From Ectocarpus siliculosus (lineage: Eukaryota; Sar; Phaeophyceae; Ectocarpales; Ectocarpaceae), in NCBI GenBank assembly GCA_000310025.1, contig FN649746.1, positions 1,512,757-1,576,756 of the forward strand: DNA of 64,000 nt, read 5' to 3'. Positions within the stretch are counted from its first letter, which is position 1, and each line of letters begins with the position of its first letter. Below, in pieces: positions 39,401-49,486 of the stretch. Made by a program: the position numbers and the translations under genes. The notes beneath the pieces were generated by a model that worked only from the letters and a program-made list of their open reading frames with translations, was not told where the DNA came from and ran no database searches.

Positions 39401-41470
39401 TAGCTACTACCGGCCCGGGGAGCTTGTGCTTTGAGTCTCAGCTACTCACGCAGTTCCATGGACGCAGCGCCAAATTCCGCCCGTGCCATCCAGGACGCCT
39501 CATCTTGAGCTAGACATGTTGATTCCGTCTTGGGAGTGGCTCCTTCAGCGACCGGAGGAATCAAGGCGGTTCGCTCGCGCCTGATCCCTTCGCAGCTGTC
39601 GACTACGAAGGTGTAAAACTTCCGCGCGCAGTTGAACTCTCCCTGATTTTACCGAGTTTTCGATCCACCAAGACGCAACAAAAGGGGTGTAAAGGAAGGG
39701 TATGGAAGGTGATGCAAATGCCATGAAAAACGAAGAAAAGGAAAGAGACGGCGGGGCTCCCCGCCTCCTAGTCGAAGTGCGCAGAACACCAGAATAGAGT
39801 TGCACATATCGAAAGCGGTAGGTGTGGCACCACACACGCTCCTACCACAATACAGCCCCAAGAACCTAACGTCACCTCCTGTGCAAGCGCATCGGCGCAG
39901 CTGACGCAAAGCCGAAGCGCGTCCTTCATCTCCAGCTTTATGGGCACCCAGTGCAGGAATGTTCGAACACTCTCCGCGAGCGGCCCAAGGCCGCACACTT
40001 CGCCGTCCACCACACCTTCCCACTCAGGATCGCGTACAACCTAGAAGGAGGGGGCGGAGCCCCGCGACAGTGGGCAGATGCGCGGGGTGGTTCGGGTTTT
40101 TTTCCTACTTGAGCCCTCTCAATCTCTGTCAATATATGTTTCGTTGAGGACCCTTTGCGGGACATGTACCACAAGCCACAAAGCCCTGGTCAGGTAAACT
40201 CGACCATCCAGGCCTGTACGCAGAAGGGTGAGGTGCTCTCTTGGTCCCAAAACTGTGTTTCTGATTGCTTGAAGTCTGAAAGCGGGGGTAAGAATAGGAA
40301 GTCGAAGCGCCCCTCAATGGATGCCATAAAACATCAACTTGTGTTGCCGTCGGGTGATTCGTGGTCGGGCTCGAAGAGTTGTGAGATGCCCACGTTCATG
40401 TCATCAACTGTCCTCCCAGAACAAACAAGCACGCATCCCTCTCAGAAATAGCACTGCATTCGACTATTAATTGTGCAACCGCCTAATGCAGGCTAACCAC
40501 CAGCGGCTCAGCCTAGGGCGCAATCAAACTGCATTACTATATAAGGGAGATGTCAAAAGTAACCCTGTGAGCAGACAGATATACATAGACTACTGTACAA
40601 CCGTGCGTGTCTTGCTGTTCAGGTGCGTACTTCACGGTCTACATGTCAACTGAACAGCACCACGGCAAGTGATATGGTATGCACACCAGGTCTTCTTTCA
40701 GATGGACACTAATATTTCCAATTGTACGTCCAGGCTGGTGGCCTAAGAGGCTAAACACTGCGATGATACTTGTTGCAGTAGTGCGCCACACAAGATACCA
40801 TACCCCATGCACCTTGCTCTCGTATCTGGATATCCGCCCAACAGATAGCTAGGCCGACGTACGGACCGGTTTCGATGGTAGGTTACCAATACCGACCTGT
40901 TGGACATTGACTTTCTCATGCTGCAAATAAATTGAGTTGGCAATATCGGCCCAGCGGGTAATCACTGCAGGTAACTGGTACGCGAGACAGTACTGCTTTA
41001 GAGCAGCCTACGGTGTGGTGCCGAGGGTGATTTCCTCGGCTGCTTTGTACCATTGTAGAAGCTTAACCTCTGTCGTCTGCTGCTGCGTGGGGATACCCAC
41101 TCGTAGAAAAGGATTGCTAGAACGTCTTGATGGAGGGACGCGGTACGGGAGGCTCGGGCTTCACTATGCACAGGCTAACAGGGAAGCAACATGTTTTCCT
41201 CGACTTGCGCATGTGGAGACTGTCAAGGGTCCATTCACATGTAAAACAACCTTGCACGTGGACGACTCCCCAATCGCATGGATCAAAATTGACGAATCTC
41301 TCATGGCGTACCCCTATTGTTCCTCTACAGAAGGTGCAACTCCTCACCCCCGGGGCAACGGGCTGGATCGCCAGTATCTCATCCCCTGCCGCGCGCTTCT
41401 CGCGCACTGGTCGCAAGATCTTGGACTCGAAGTCCGACGAGAACGAAGCAAGCTGCTCCGACACCGCCAT
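4092..41470 (-). CDS. CFAP54: CFAP54 (FAP54) central-apparatus protein, spliced gene
   Basis: Cilia- and flagella-associated protein 54 is a very large subunit of the C1d projection on the central microtubule pair. It works with CFAP46, CFAP74 and CFAP221 in control of flagellar beating. I joined about 51 minus-strand exons; exon coordinates are in the four block entries. The model gives about 3,720 residues, compared with roughly 3,100 in the human protein. Identification rests on collinear matches, judged from memory of the family: the N-terminal helical-repeat block (LPWRTRLAVATCYAFED), the fibronectin-III-like module (VFAVAAFDEQGNLIGEG), the following block (RLVALKRLSLACEVAVLLQD) and a C-terminal block (VVCVQWIWGDFHGIG). 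The start is ATG at 41470, with G at +4. The stop is TAA at 4094-4092. Most introns are phase 0. Two junctions (18649 to 18257 and 12711 to 12471) do not keep frame, so small exons are probably missing. Identity is very likely; individual exon ends are predictions. Confidence 0.92.
10807..10870. repeat. Tandem duplication, 2 x 32 bp
   Basis: Two adjacent copies (10807-10838 and 10839-10870) of a unit starting TTTCAAGTTGT and ending CCGATCATC differ at one base (A or G). They lie in a CFAP54 intron between the exons at 11043-10939 and 10738-10613. This looks like a recent local duplication. Confidence 0.85.
12711..22783 (-). CDS. CFAP54: CFAP54 exons, distal helical block
   Basis: Exons: 22783-22268, 21436-21284, 20876-20739, 19322-19137, 18798-18649, 18257-18115, 17843-17656, 17239-17075, 16264-16073, 15664-15531, 14625-14400, 13965-13721, 13363-13114, 12853-12711. 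Most keep frame, and their codon choice is G/C-rich at third positions. They encode helical TPR-like segments such as HVRLLKRGLFGANPTLEEL at 13362-13306. The first exon carries a long Ala/Gly/Pro and poly-Gly linker, and the exon at 14625 has a Lys/Gly-rich run (KGKAKKGGGAKGKGGGK). The junction 18649 to 18257 is out of phase: the upstream exon ends at phase 0 and the downstream one needs phase 2, although its acceptor is excellent (polypyrimidine then ATACAG). The exon at 12853 is the least certain, because all three of its frames look protein-like. I chose the one that follows the best acceptor. Confidence 0.72.
23344..31966 (-). CDS. CFAP54: CFAP54 exons, fibronectin-III-like middle block
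   Basis: Exons: 31966-31709, 31391-31086, 30146-29751, 29435-29142, 28912-28724, 28595-28341, 27980-27885, 27404-27249, 26355-26275, 25799-25473, 24589-24440, 24172-24026, 23586-23344. The exons at 30146, 29435 and 28912 encode a single fibronectin-III-like beta module. It begins RAPPPAPLLVSRSHNSIEL, continues through CDTVWYCF and ends VFAVAAFDEQGNLIGEG, in the same order as in vertebrate CFAP54. The next strong landmark is RLVALKRLSLACEVAVLLQD at 27404-27345. The exon at 27404 has an uncertain donor: to keep frame it must use a weak GC site at 27248 or the GT inside the exon at LLR/VAA. The exon at 25799 starts with an acidic Gly/Ala/Glu stretch, at the place where the human protein also has an acidic linker. 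Confidence 0.8.
28107..28134. repeat. Short tandem repeat, 2 x 14 bp
   Basis: TAGGCATCAGCCTA occurs twice head to tail with no mismatch, inside a CFAP54 intron. Each unit is itself nearly self-complementary (TAGGC/GCCTA). Confidence 0.8.
32400..41470 (-). CDS. CFAP54: CFAP54 exons, N-terminal block
   Basis: Exons read 5' to 3' on the minus strand: 41470-41348, 40040-39876, 39642-39450, 39043-38898, 38764-38576, 38137-38033, 37414-37121, 36494-36201, 35947-35817, 35296-34948, 34027-33833, 33298-33155, 32699-32400. All junctions keep frame. This is the alpha-helical N-terminal CFAP54 region (the DUF4486-type family domain, as I remember the name). Landmarks are ADALAQE/GEFNCARKFYTFV across the exon 2-3 junction, VSWVVLEGCVILFDW in the fifth exon and LPWRTRLAVATCYAFED in the sixth. 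An extra exon at 41007-40897 would also fit in phase 0, but I left it out; see the interrupted-ORF entry. Low-complexity acidic or Ser-rich insertions lie in the seventh, eighth and tenth exons. The last exon could instead end further 3', near 32305. The introns in this block show no other genes. Confidence 0.8.
40836..41164 (-). pseudogene. Stop-interrupted protein-like frame in CFAP54 intron 1
   Basis: One minus-strand frame reads about 50 codons ending KAAEEITLGTTP, hits TAG at 41010-41008, then continues in the same frame for about 53 codons beginning AALKQYCLAYQLPAV. Both halves look protein-like in composition. Either the TAG is the end of an intron and the second half (41007-40897) is a real phase-0 CFAP54 exon, or the whole stretch is a decayed coding fragment, for example from a transposon. 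I favour the latter slightly, because the flanking CFAP54 exons match the family without it. The limits are approximate and I do not recognise a family. Confidence 0.35.
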
Positions 41471-42461
41471 GTCGTGCCCTCGGGAGTCACCACCGCCAGC
41501 AACCTTAATCGTTCATGAATTTTTATTGTTTTCTTTCATCACCTTGGCTAGACAGGCTCACGGCGCGTAATCGCCAAGCAAGTGCTCAATGCTCTCTAGG
41601 CAGATCTGTCAAAGGGGGGCCGGGTGGGGGCCAGGGGCGCCGTTACACACACACCGGAGAAAAAAGCACGGAGAACCATCTGGAAACCCCATATCTGATT
41701 GCGCCGCGTTTTCCCAGGTGCCCGATTTGCCGATGCCTACCACTCGCCTCCTCGCGCTAGGCCTAGAACGGTACTCACAGCTCTTTTCAGGACCACCCGT
41801 GCTCAGGTATGTTCACCTTAGTATGGCATGAACAACGCAAACTACATTAAATTCCAGTACAGAGACAAGAGAGAAATATAGGTCCAAAGGCTTTTGGTGG
41901 ACAAGTGCACAATTTGAAACTGAGACGAAACACAACACCGGCAGAGTACTCACATCTCGAACGCTTTCTGCTGTTCCTGTCGTGCCACACACACCGCCTC
42001 TGCCACACACCGCTCTGCGAAATCACAGACTGTTTGCAAAAGGAAAACGCCAACATCACAACTAAGCACACCATTGTCTCGCGTGAAAAATGTGGCGGTG
42101 CTGCCTTGATATCTCACCCGGCTCGAACAAGTTGCATGTTGGTTGCACTCTGCCTCACCGCTGCTGGTGTAGTCTCCATATCGCACACCCTGTCTAGCGG
42201 CAATCGGCTGAACACGGCGGGGGCTGCTCCCCTCCTACCGTACCTGTACCACCATTTTGGGAGTCTGAATTTTTGCAGCAAGTGTGTTTCTCTACTCGAT
42301 GGCCACGCAGGGAAGAGTGCCTTCTTTCTGTTGAGGCATTGAGTGTCATACCCAAAAGCACCCCTTATACCTTCAACGAACAGCGCAGGCTAGCAAGAAC
42401 GACAGCACAATAACGCTGTTGGGTGGCGGCGGCGATAAACAGGAGGACACGCGCGATCCGC
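41471..42461. promoter_or_regulatory. Divergent intergenic spacer between CFAP54 and TTI1
   Basis: These 991 bases separate the two predicted start codons, which point away from each other. The spacer should therefore hold both 5' untranslated regions and either a shared or two separate core promoters. I saw no convincing TATA box or initiator and no long coding frame. The role is inferred from gene orientation only. Confidence 0.5.
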
Positions 42462-42970
42462 ATGGAGCCAGGACGGCGTCCCTCCGTCGGCAATGGACAC
42501 CGCCGCGGGATTGCACCCGAGTCCGAGGCGTTGTTGAGCGTTCTGAGGCCCTACTGCATGTCAGCTGTGATGGCAATGGAAGATCTGCTGGGTTCTGGGC
42601 GTAACCTGGTGCGTGTGTGGTGTGTTGGGGCTAACCTGGTTAGGGGAGCGATGGGCTCTAAGCATCGGTGTAGGCTGTTTTTTTTTCACGACACTGAGGG
42701 CGCTTTTGTTCTCGTTCTTGTGCGAGGTACATTCTCTTGTGCGGTGCACGACGTCCTCGGTTGCTCTCAGTGTGTGTGGCAAGCAGGGAGGGAGAGAGGC
42801 GGAGACAGACAGACAGACAGACAGACAGGACAGAGAGAGAGAGAGAGAGGGGGGGGGGGGGGGGGGGGGGNNNNNNNNNNNNNNNNNNNNNNNNNNNNNN
42901 NNNNNNNNNNNNNNNNNNNNNNNNNNNNNNNNNNNNNNNNNNNNNNNNNNNNNNNNNNNNNNNNNNNNNN

Positions 42971-43001
<31 letters not shown>

Positions 43002-46000
43002 GGGAGGGAGACTACAGAATTCATACATAGCGCTCGACGCCATCCCCGCCTTTTTCAGCCACGTCTCCCCTGTTGGCAACAAGGCGCCTCAAAGCTTGTT
43101 TGTCCCTTCCGGCCTACCCTTTACCACATCCGCTGTTTCCTCCAGGCTTCGGCTGCAGCGGCAGCAGCTAACGGTCCACAGCACTGCTCTTCGGCTATCT
43201 CTTCCGATGCCGCTGCCGCTCACATCGCGGCCGGGCGGCGACTCGAGGCCTCCCTCGCCTCGCTCCACTCCGCCCTCGCCGGACTCATACCCTCCCCCTC
43301 TATCAGCCCGCCGCCCCTCTCTCCTGTCCCTTCTGAGGTTGTTCGGCGGGCCTTCCCCGCGGCGTTGCCATTCGTCATGCTTCCGCTCGAGCTGGCTCTT
43401 GCACCTCCGGACAGGCGCAATGCTGGCGGAAGAAAGACCAGCGGGCTTGGGGGTGGGCAAAGCCCAGAGGTACCGGCCGGTGCAAGGGAGAAGGCATTCC
43501 TGTGCGTGGCGGAAGCCGTTCGAGCGAGTGGATCGCGGTTTGTGGAGGTGTGTTCGAGGAGTCAATGCTTTGTTACGGGAGGCTGCCGCAGGGTCTGGCT
43601 GCCGTATTAGTGTGGCAGCATGTTGATGTGGCCTTGTGTGTGCTCTTGGTTGGTGGGAGCTTGGCGGTCCAAGCAAATCCGTTCTTATCGAACTGCAGAA
43701 TAGATTCCACCGTTGTTTCAACATCAATCATGACAATCCCCCTGGATTCTCTAGTTCCCCGACGGGGCTATTGCAATCCCCTCCTAGGCGTGTTCAATGT
43801 CTGCATAGTCGTCGAAACGCTGTTTATTACCCGGTTATGTATCACGAGCTGCTAAGGCTTTCAGCACCGGCACGCCGCCTCTTTGTGAGTATGCTGCCCC
43901 CTTCCATGGATTTGCACAGGGCTACGGCGTGAAGCCAACGATCCACGTGATGATTCGCCTGGTGTTCACCCTCTCGGGGTGCTCGCCGGCGAGCGGCGGG
44001 GTTCCGGCAGGGAGTTCCAGTGGGAGCGCCGTGCCTGGTGCTGTCCGCAACGGAACCGGTGGGGTGGGGGGAAGCGGGCTGACTGCGGGGACCGATGCGC
44101 TGCGGCTCTCCTGCCTGAAGTGTCTGGAGGTGAGCGGAGAGAGGGTGTTGTGGTGTTGGAGAACGGTGAGCCCACCACCATGTTGCTGTAGCGTTCTCTC
44201 GTCCCACGAAGGCTGCAGTTTCCCGTTCGCCCTGTTGCGAGTAGCCATTGGCGGTGATGGCAGATGGGTTCCGCCTTTCCTTTGTCCGAGCACGGCAGCG
44301 ACTGAAGAAGCGTTCGCCCTCCTATGTTGAATGTCGGGGTATACTGCCAATGGCTAATCGACTCAGGTCTGAACAACGATTTATTGCCAAGGTGGCAATT
44401 TTGTCGCCAATGGGCGTTTCGAGTCTTTTAGGGTCAAGGAAACACAAGGTGGAATTCCTTTGGGTCGAGACGTTTGTGGGAGCCTCGTCGCATTTCACAA
44501 CAAGCACGTAGGCTACCAGATCGGTCAGCCACATGCACTCGACCGTTGCCGGTTCTTCAGTACCATCTACCAGTAAGATCTTCTTCGGAAACCTTTTTGA
44601 GCAATCCCTTGGCCGTGACTTTCAGCCGAGGATCGGAGACAACCGGGAGCGATCCCTTTTCAAACACGTCTCTAACGGCAGTTGGCCCTGGTGCGCTTGA
44701 CTGACTAAATCCAACTCGGCTGTGGGCAGCGATGGTGGTAAAACATGCACCAGTAGCATACAACGGGTGAGCGAGTGTTGTGCCTCTCGAACCACCCCCG
44801 GCTTGCCTGTTCTGCGAAGCCGTTGCCGCTGCCCCCTCCCCCTGTTTCCACGAGCCTGCTCTACACCCTGGTTTGTTTCGCCTGGTCTAAATACACCCCG
44901 AACCTTGTTCCTCGCGGTTGCACAGGCTGTCTTGCGAGCTCCTTTCGCCTGTGACTGGCACCATAGCAGCAGCAGCGGCAGCAACGACTCGCTATGGTCC
45001 GAAGTGCGGAACGACCTGAAGGACGCCATGGGCGGCGGAATCCTCGCACAGCTCGTGCAAGAGCTCTTGCTGTGCTGTCAGCAAGGCGAGGAATCTTCTC
45101 CTCCCGCTGCAAGTGGGGCTGGTGCCGGCAGGAGGGCTGTGGCGGCATCGCCGGGTAGCGGGGGGAGTGGGAGAGATAGGGTGTGGGGGGGGGCGGAAGA
45201 AGCCCGCGCCGCGGCAGGATGCCTGGAGGCTCTTTGTTCCTTTACGCCCGGCTCTGCCGTTTGGAGGCGGCTGCTACCCGGGACCTTCAGCGGCCTTTTT
45301 CGAACGATCAGAGGTATCCATTCAGGGCGGGATGTTGCTGGTGGCATGGTGCTGCCGTCGTCCGCGGCTCAACTGGGAGGGGATGGTCGACGGCGTGGCA
45401 GCGGCAGCAAGTCGGCTCTGGCAGAGGTGTGCTTAGGAACTCTTGCCAAAGTTCTCCTGATGTGTGCGGGTGGAGACGCGGGTGCTGTTGCCACCGCCAC
45501 GGGGGCGGCCACCGCGGGTGTTTCTGCTGCGCGCGATCCCGCCCGCGTCGTCAAGGCAGGCGATGGCATAGACGAAGCTGTTCAGAGCGGAACGGGCGGA
45601 CAACCCCAGAGCCGCAGTAGCACGGACAGCGACCCGCTGCTTGCTCTCCAGCGGTTAGCCGTCACCTCGAATGCATCTGCCCGGAATCCTGGAAACCCAG
45701 CCCAACCCGCCGGTACCGCAAGCGCTGCCGCTTCTCCCGAAGGCCACCACGGAAGGGCCAGCCCTAGTCCAGACCCCCCGCCCCAGCCCGGAGCGTTTGC
45801 TGCTGTTGCGGCGTCTACGACGACTTCGAGCGCCGCGGCCGCCGCCTCCGCGGCTGCGGCTGCGGCGACGGTGATTGCCGTCGAAAACCCGGAGTGGGAG
45901 GCTCGCACGAGCGACCGCCTCCGTCTTTTGCTGCCCCCCCTGCTTGCCTTTTGCTGCCTGCACCCCGGGTGGCGTGTGCGGCGCGCCACGGCCAAGCTGG

Positions 46001-46865
46001 CCTCCGATCTGTTGCGAGCCGGCGGGGGCGGCCATGAAGCGGCGAGCGGGGGTGAGGCGGGAAGAGGGAGCGGCGAAGGGAAGGGGGGACTGTTGGAGCC
46101 GTTGACGCCGCTGCTGATGGAAGCCTTGGTGGGGCTTCTTCTGGACAGCATGCCGCAGGTTGGTGCTTTCTGCCATCCGGGTCGAATTGGGCTAGGTGCT
46201 TTGATCGTCTTGCTTTTGCCACATCCACCGCGCAGGGGGTTGAGTCTTTTTTTTTTGTCTGGTGTTGTTGTGGTTTCGGTTGGTTACGTTCTACGCGCGA
46301 CGTATCGGTGGGTATACTAGTCCATTTCTAGCGCACTACGTGCTTGATATCTGTCGCCCTCTCTCCCATGCCCATCTACTGTACAAGGTCTTTTGGTCTC
46401 TTGCCTCTTTCTTGTCTTATTTTCGTTCTGGTTCCCTTGCCCCTGCTCCCGTTCATATCGAACGTCCACTGCTATCGCTAACATTGTGCCGCACGCTTTT
46501 GTTATTGCCCCCAGGTGTCAGCGGAGGCCCGTCGGGGCCTAGACAGCTTCCGCGCAACCCTATCTCCCTTCCGGTGGCTGGAGCTAAGGGGTATCCTCCT
46601 AGAGCGCCTGTGCACAATCGCGGAAGGGCTGCCGGCGATGGCCAAGTCGGCAGACGAGAAGTAAGCTTTGCAAAGTACTGGCAGGAGGGAAGTTCTTTGT
46701 ACAAAGCTTTGCGTATTTCTCACCTACGTGTTGTTGAACGTTGGTGAGCTCCATTCTTCTTATCTTGGGCCGTATCGCTGAAGCCAGAGATATTAGTTTT
46801 GTATGTTGTGAACACACACCTCCCTAAAGCGCCAACCTCGCGCTCTGTCTGTCTGTTTGTCTGTT

Positions 46866-46938
<73 letters not shown>

Positions 46939-46957
46939 TTCTGACTGTCTGTCTGCC

Positions 46958-47012
<55 letters not shown>

Positions 47013-49486
47013 CTCTCTCTCTCTCGCTCTCTCACTCTCTCTTCCCCCTCTTGGCAGACGTCTCCGCGGTGCGTTCGACCTTTTAGCGGGGTATCTGTCG
47101 CTGTTGCGGTTCGATGCGCGTGCGGCCTTGGACGGCCGGTTGTCTTTGGTGCTGTCTTGCCTCTGCGAGACCCTGGAGTTTGACGAGGACTTCAACGTGC
47201 AGGTTAGCACTGCTCTGGTATCGTCGTCCCTTTGGTAGTGGTAGGGCGGGATGGTGGTGTAGGTTCAGTGTTTCTTCCGTGTTGTGCGGCATTTTTTTAA
47301 TTTTCGCGATGCTGTAGAGTCTCACCGCACGCTTACCGCTCGGAGGATGGCCGGCTTGTCTCTTGTTTCCGTGTGTGTAATTTGGCAGAGCGCTACAGAA
47401 ACAATCGTATCGTTCTTTTCCAAAATTTCCCGCACTCAGGTAACATGACACCAACATTATTTAATCAATTGGTTGGATGGGGTCTGATGTTGTCCGCTTT
47501 GACATTTCTCTTCACGAATTTTGGACACCACGACAACTGTCTTCAATGGTTGTATGCGAGGTTGTAGGTTTCTCGTCAATGCGTCGATGAACTCTTTGGA
47601 ATGTTCCTGGCCGGTTTCTCTCGATTGAATATAGCATACGTCGTTGGTCGCGACACGCCCCATACCCAGGCCCTGGAGGGCTCATCCGCCAGCAGCAGTG
47701 GCAACCTCAGCAGCGAGAATATAAGTCCGAGTGACACGGCACAAGACGGTGGGCCAGAGGCGTGTCGCCCGAACCGCCCTAAGTACTACAGACAGGTGTG
47801 TGCCGCAGCATGGGGGGTCGAACGGCTGTGCGGAGGAGTACACACCACGATTGGGCGGGGGCAGGCCATCCGGTCATATTGTGCACTATTGCACCGCTGT
47901 GGGTACTTGGTTTCAGTTTTTTCGTCCGCCGATTCTGGCGCGCAAGTCAACAGCTTACGGAAAACATTTTTGGGGCACCAGCCGGGGTCACAGAGAAGGA
48001 AGGCGACCAAGGGATTTTTGCTTCTTCACGTTGCTTCTTGTACTGCTTGCCTCACAATTCAGCTCGAGCATACTTCAGCGGTCCCTCAGTGGTTTTTGTG
48101 CACGTGTAGATCGATTGCGTGTTGTTCACTCCGGAGAGATTCGCTAAGGCCTCTAGAGAGTAACTCTTGTTCACTGGGTTTTTGGGAGCGACGAAGCGTG
48201 ATACGCGGTGAATGGGCCTTGACGTTCCAGACGCTCCCCTTTCGCGTTTTGCTTAGCGCCCCGGGTGTCCCATGTCGCGAACGCCCCCAACCGGGCCCCA
48301 GTTGTTCTCTACAGACACGTTTATTTTTTGGCTGGTGACAGCATTCATTACAACACGCCACTTTGTTTTTTTTATTTCCACCGAAACATCACTTTACAGA
48401 CCTTCAAGTTGCTGGACATACACAAACCCTCGGCGCCCTCCCCGTTCAGGTTTTCGCGAACGTCCGGGAGGACTCCACGCTGTCCTCGGCGAGGCGCGCC
48501 GTCCGTCTCCTGGGGAAGTTCTGCGACCTCCCCTCCCTCGCGGACGCCTCCATATCATCGCTGGAAACCCGTTCTCCGCGCCCTCCTCCCCGGCCGTCCA
48601 GTCGGCGGCGGTACCGACCGTCTCCGGTTCCGTCGCCGCCGGCGGCGGCAACACCGGAGACTGCCGTCGCCATCGGCCCTTGGTCGGACCGTTCTTCTGC
48701 TTTTCGCGAGGACGGCGGCAACAGCAGCAGCAACGACGCCATCTACCGACGGCGGTGCCTCAAGTGGCTCCGGCTCCGACTGCCTCTGGCTTGGGTGCTG
48801 AACCAGGCGCTTCTGGGCCGTGGGTCCGGTTCAGCGGCGGGAGAGGAGGCCGGCAAAGATGGTGGCGGCGAAGGGGCGGAGGCGAGGAAATCGAACGTTA
48901 CGGGGGAGGATGAGGGAATGTTTCTGGGGCGCGGTCTTGCGATATCCATGGTGAGGCTCTGAGTGCGAGTTTGGGAGGTGATTGTCTCTTCCGAACGGTG
49001 TTGTCTGTTTATTCAGTGGTTGCTACTTTGTCGAAGCCGCTAATTACTGCCCTTCGGCATCAAGCCCGAGCGGCATTTATTTCACCAGATGTTTCGTCTA
49101 AGTACCGCCGATCGCGCCCGCTATCCTGGTCCGACGCCTTGGGCCACGTACCACCAAACACGTTTGGCCTTGCGAAACCCTACCCATATCTCCTATGCTG
49201 TTAATCGATTCAGCTGGAGCGTCTCCTAGCTTCTCACACCTTCAACCTGCCGGTGTCGAGGGCCGAAGCAGCCGCCGCTGGCTACAGCGGGAGCTATGGG
49301 AATGTTGGGGCCGCCGACTTCGAGAGAGAGTCGCTGCTGACCAGCGGCGCAAATGCGGGTGAAGGAGAAAGAGGTGACGTTGCAGCGCTGGCGCGGCGTT
49401 CCGTCGAATACACGCGGTCCGGGCAGGTGCTTGGGGTCGGGGGCGACGGTGGCGCCCGCTCTCGATCTCGCGGGGTTTCCGGCCAG
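42462..49486 (+). CDS. TTI1: TTI1 exons 1-9
   Basis: Exons 42462-42608, 43146-43547, 43920-44129, 44926-46158, 46515-46660, 47058-47202, 47670-47795, 48450-48950, 49214-49486. They encode residues 1-1061. Exon 4 is the longest at 411 codons. It holds two HEAT-like blocks separated by about 190 residues of Gly/Ala/Ser/Pro-rich sequence with alanine runs, absent from the vertebrate protein. In exon 8 the acceptor at CCCGTTCAG/GTT was chosen over a slightly upstream CAG because only it keeps frame after exon 7. A conserved segment between exons 2 and 3 seems shorter than in vertebrates, so one small diverged exon could be missing from 43548-43919. Confidence 0.85.

Noticed and set aside
42423-43626. 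Long plus-strand frames (337-395 codons) running across the N gap
   Set aside because: They exist only because N codons are read through. They join TTI1 exon 1 or exon 2 sequence to intron and gap, and the spliced model explains both ends better.
46793-47183. Ser/Leu/Cys- or Arg/Glu/Thr/Asp-repeat ORFs on both strands
   Set aside because: Pure translation of the TGTC/CT microsatellite in TTI1 intron 5.
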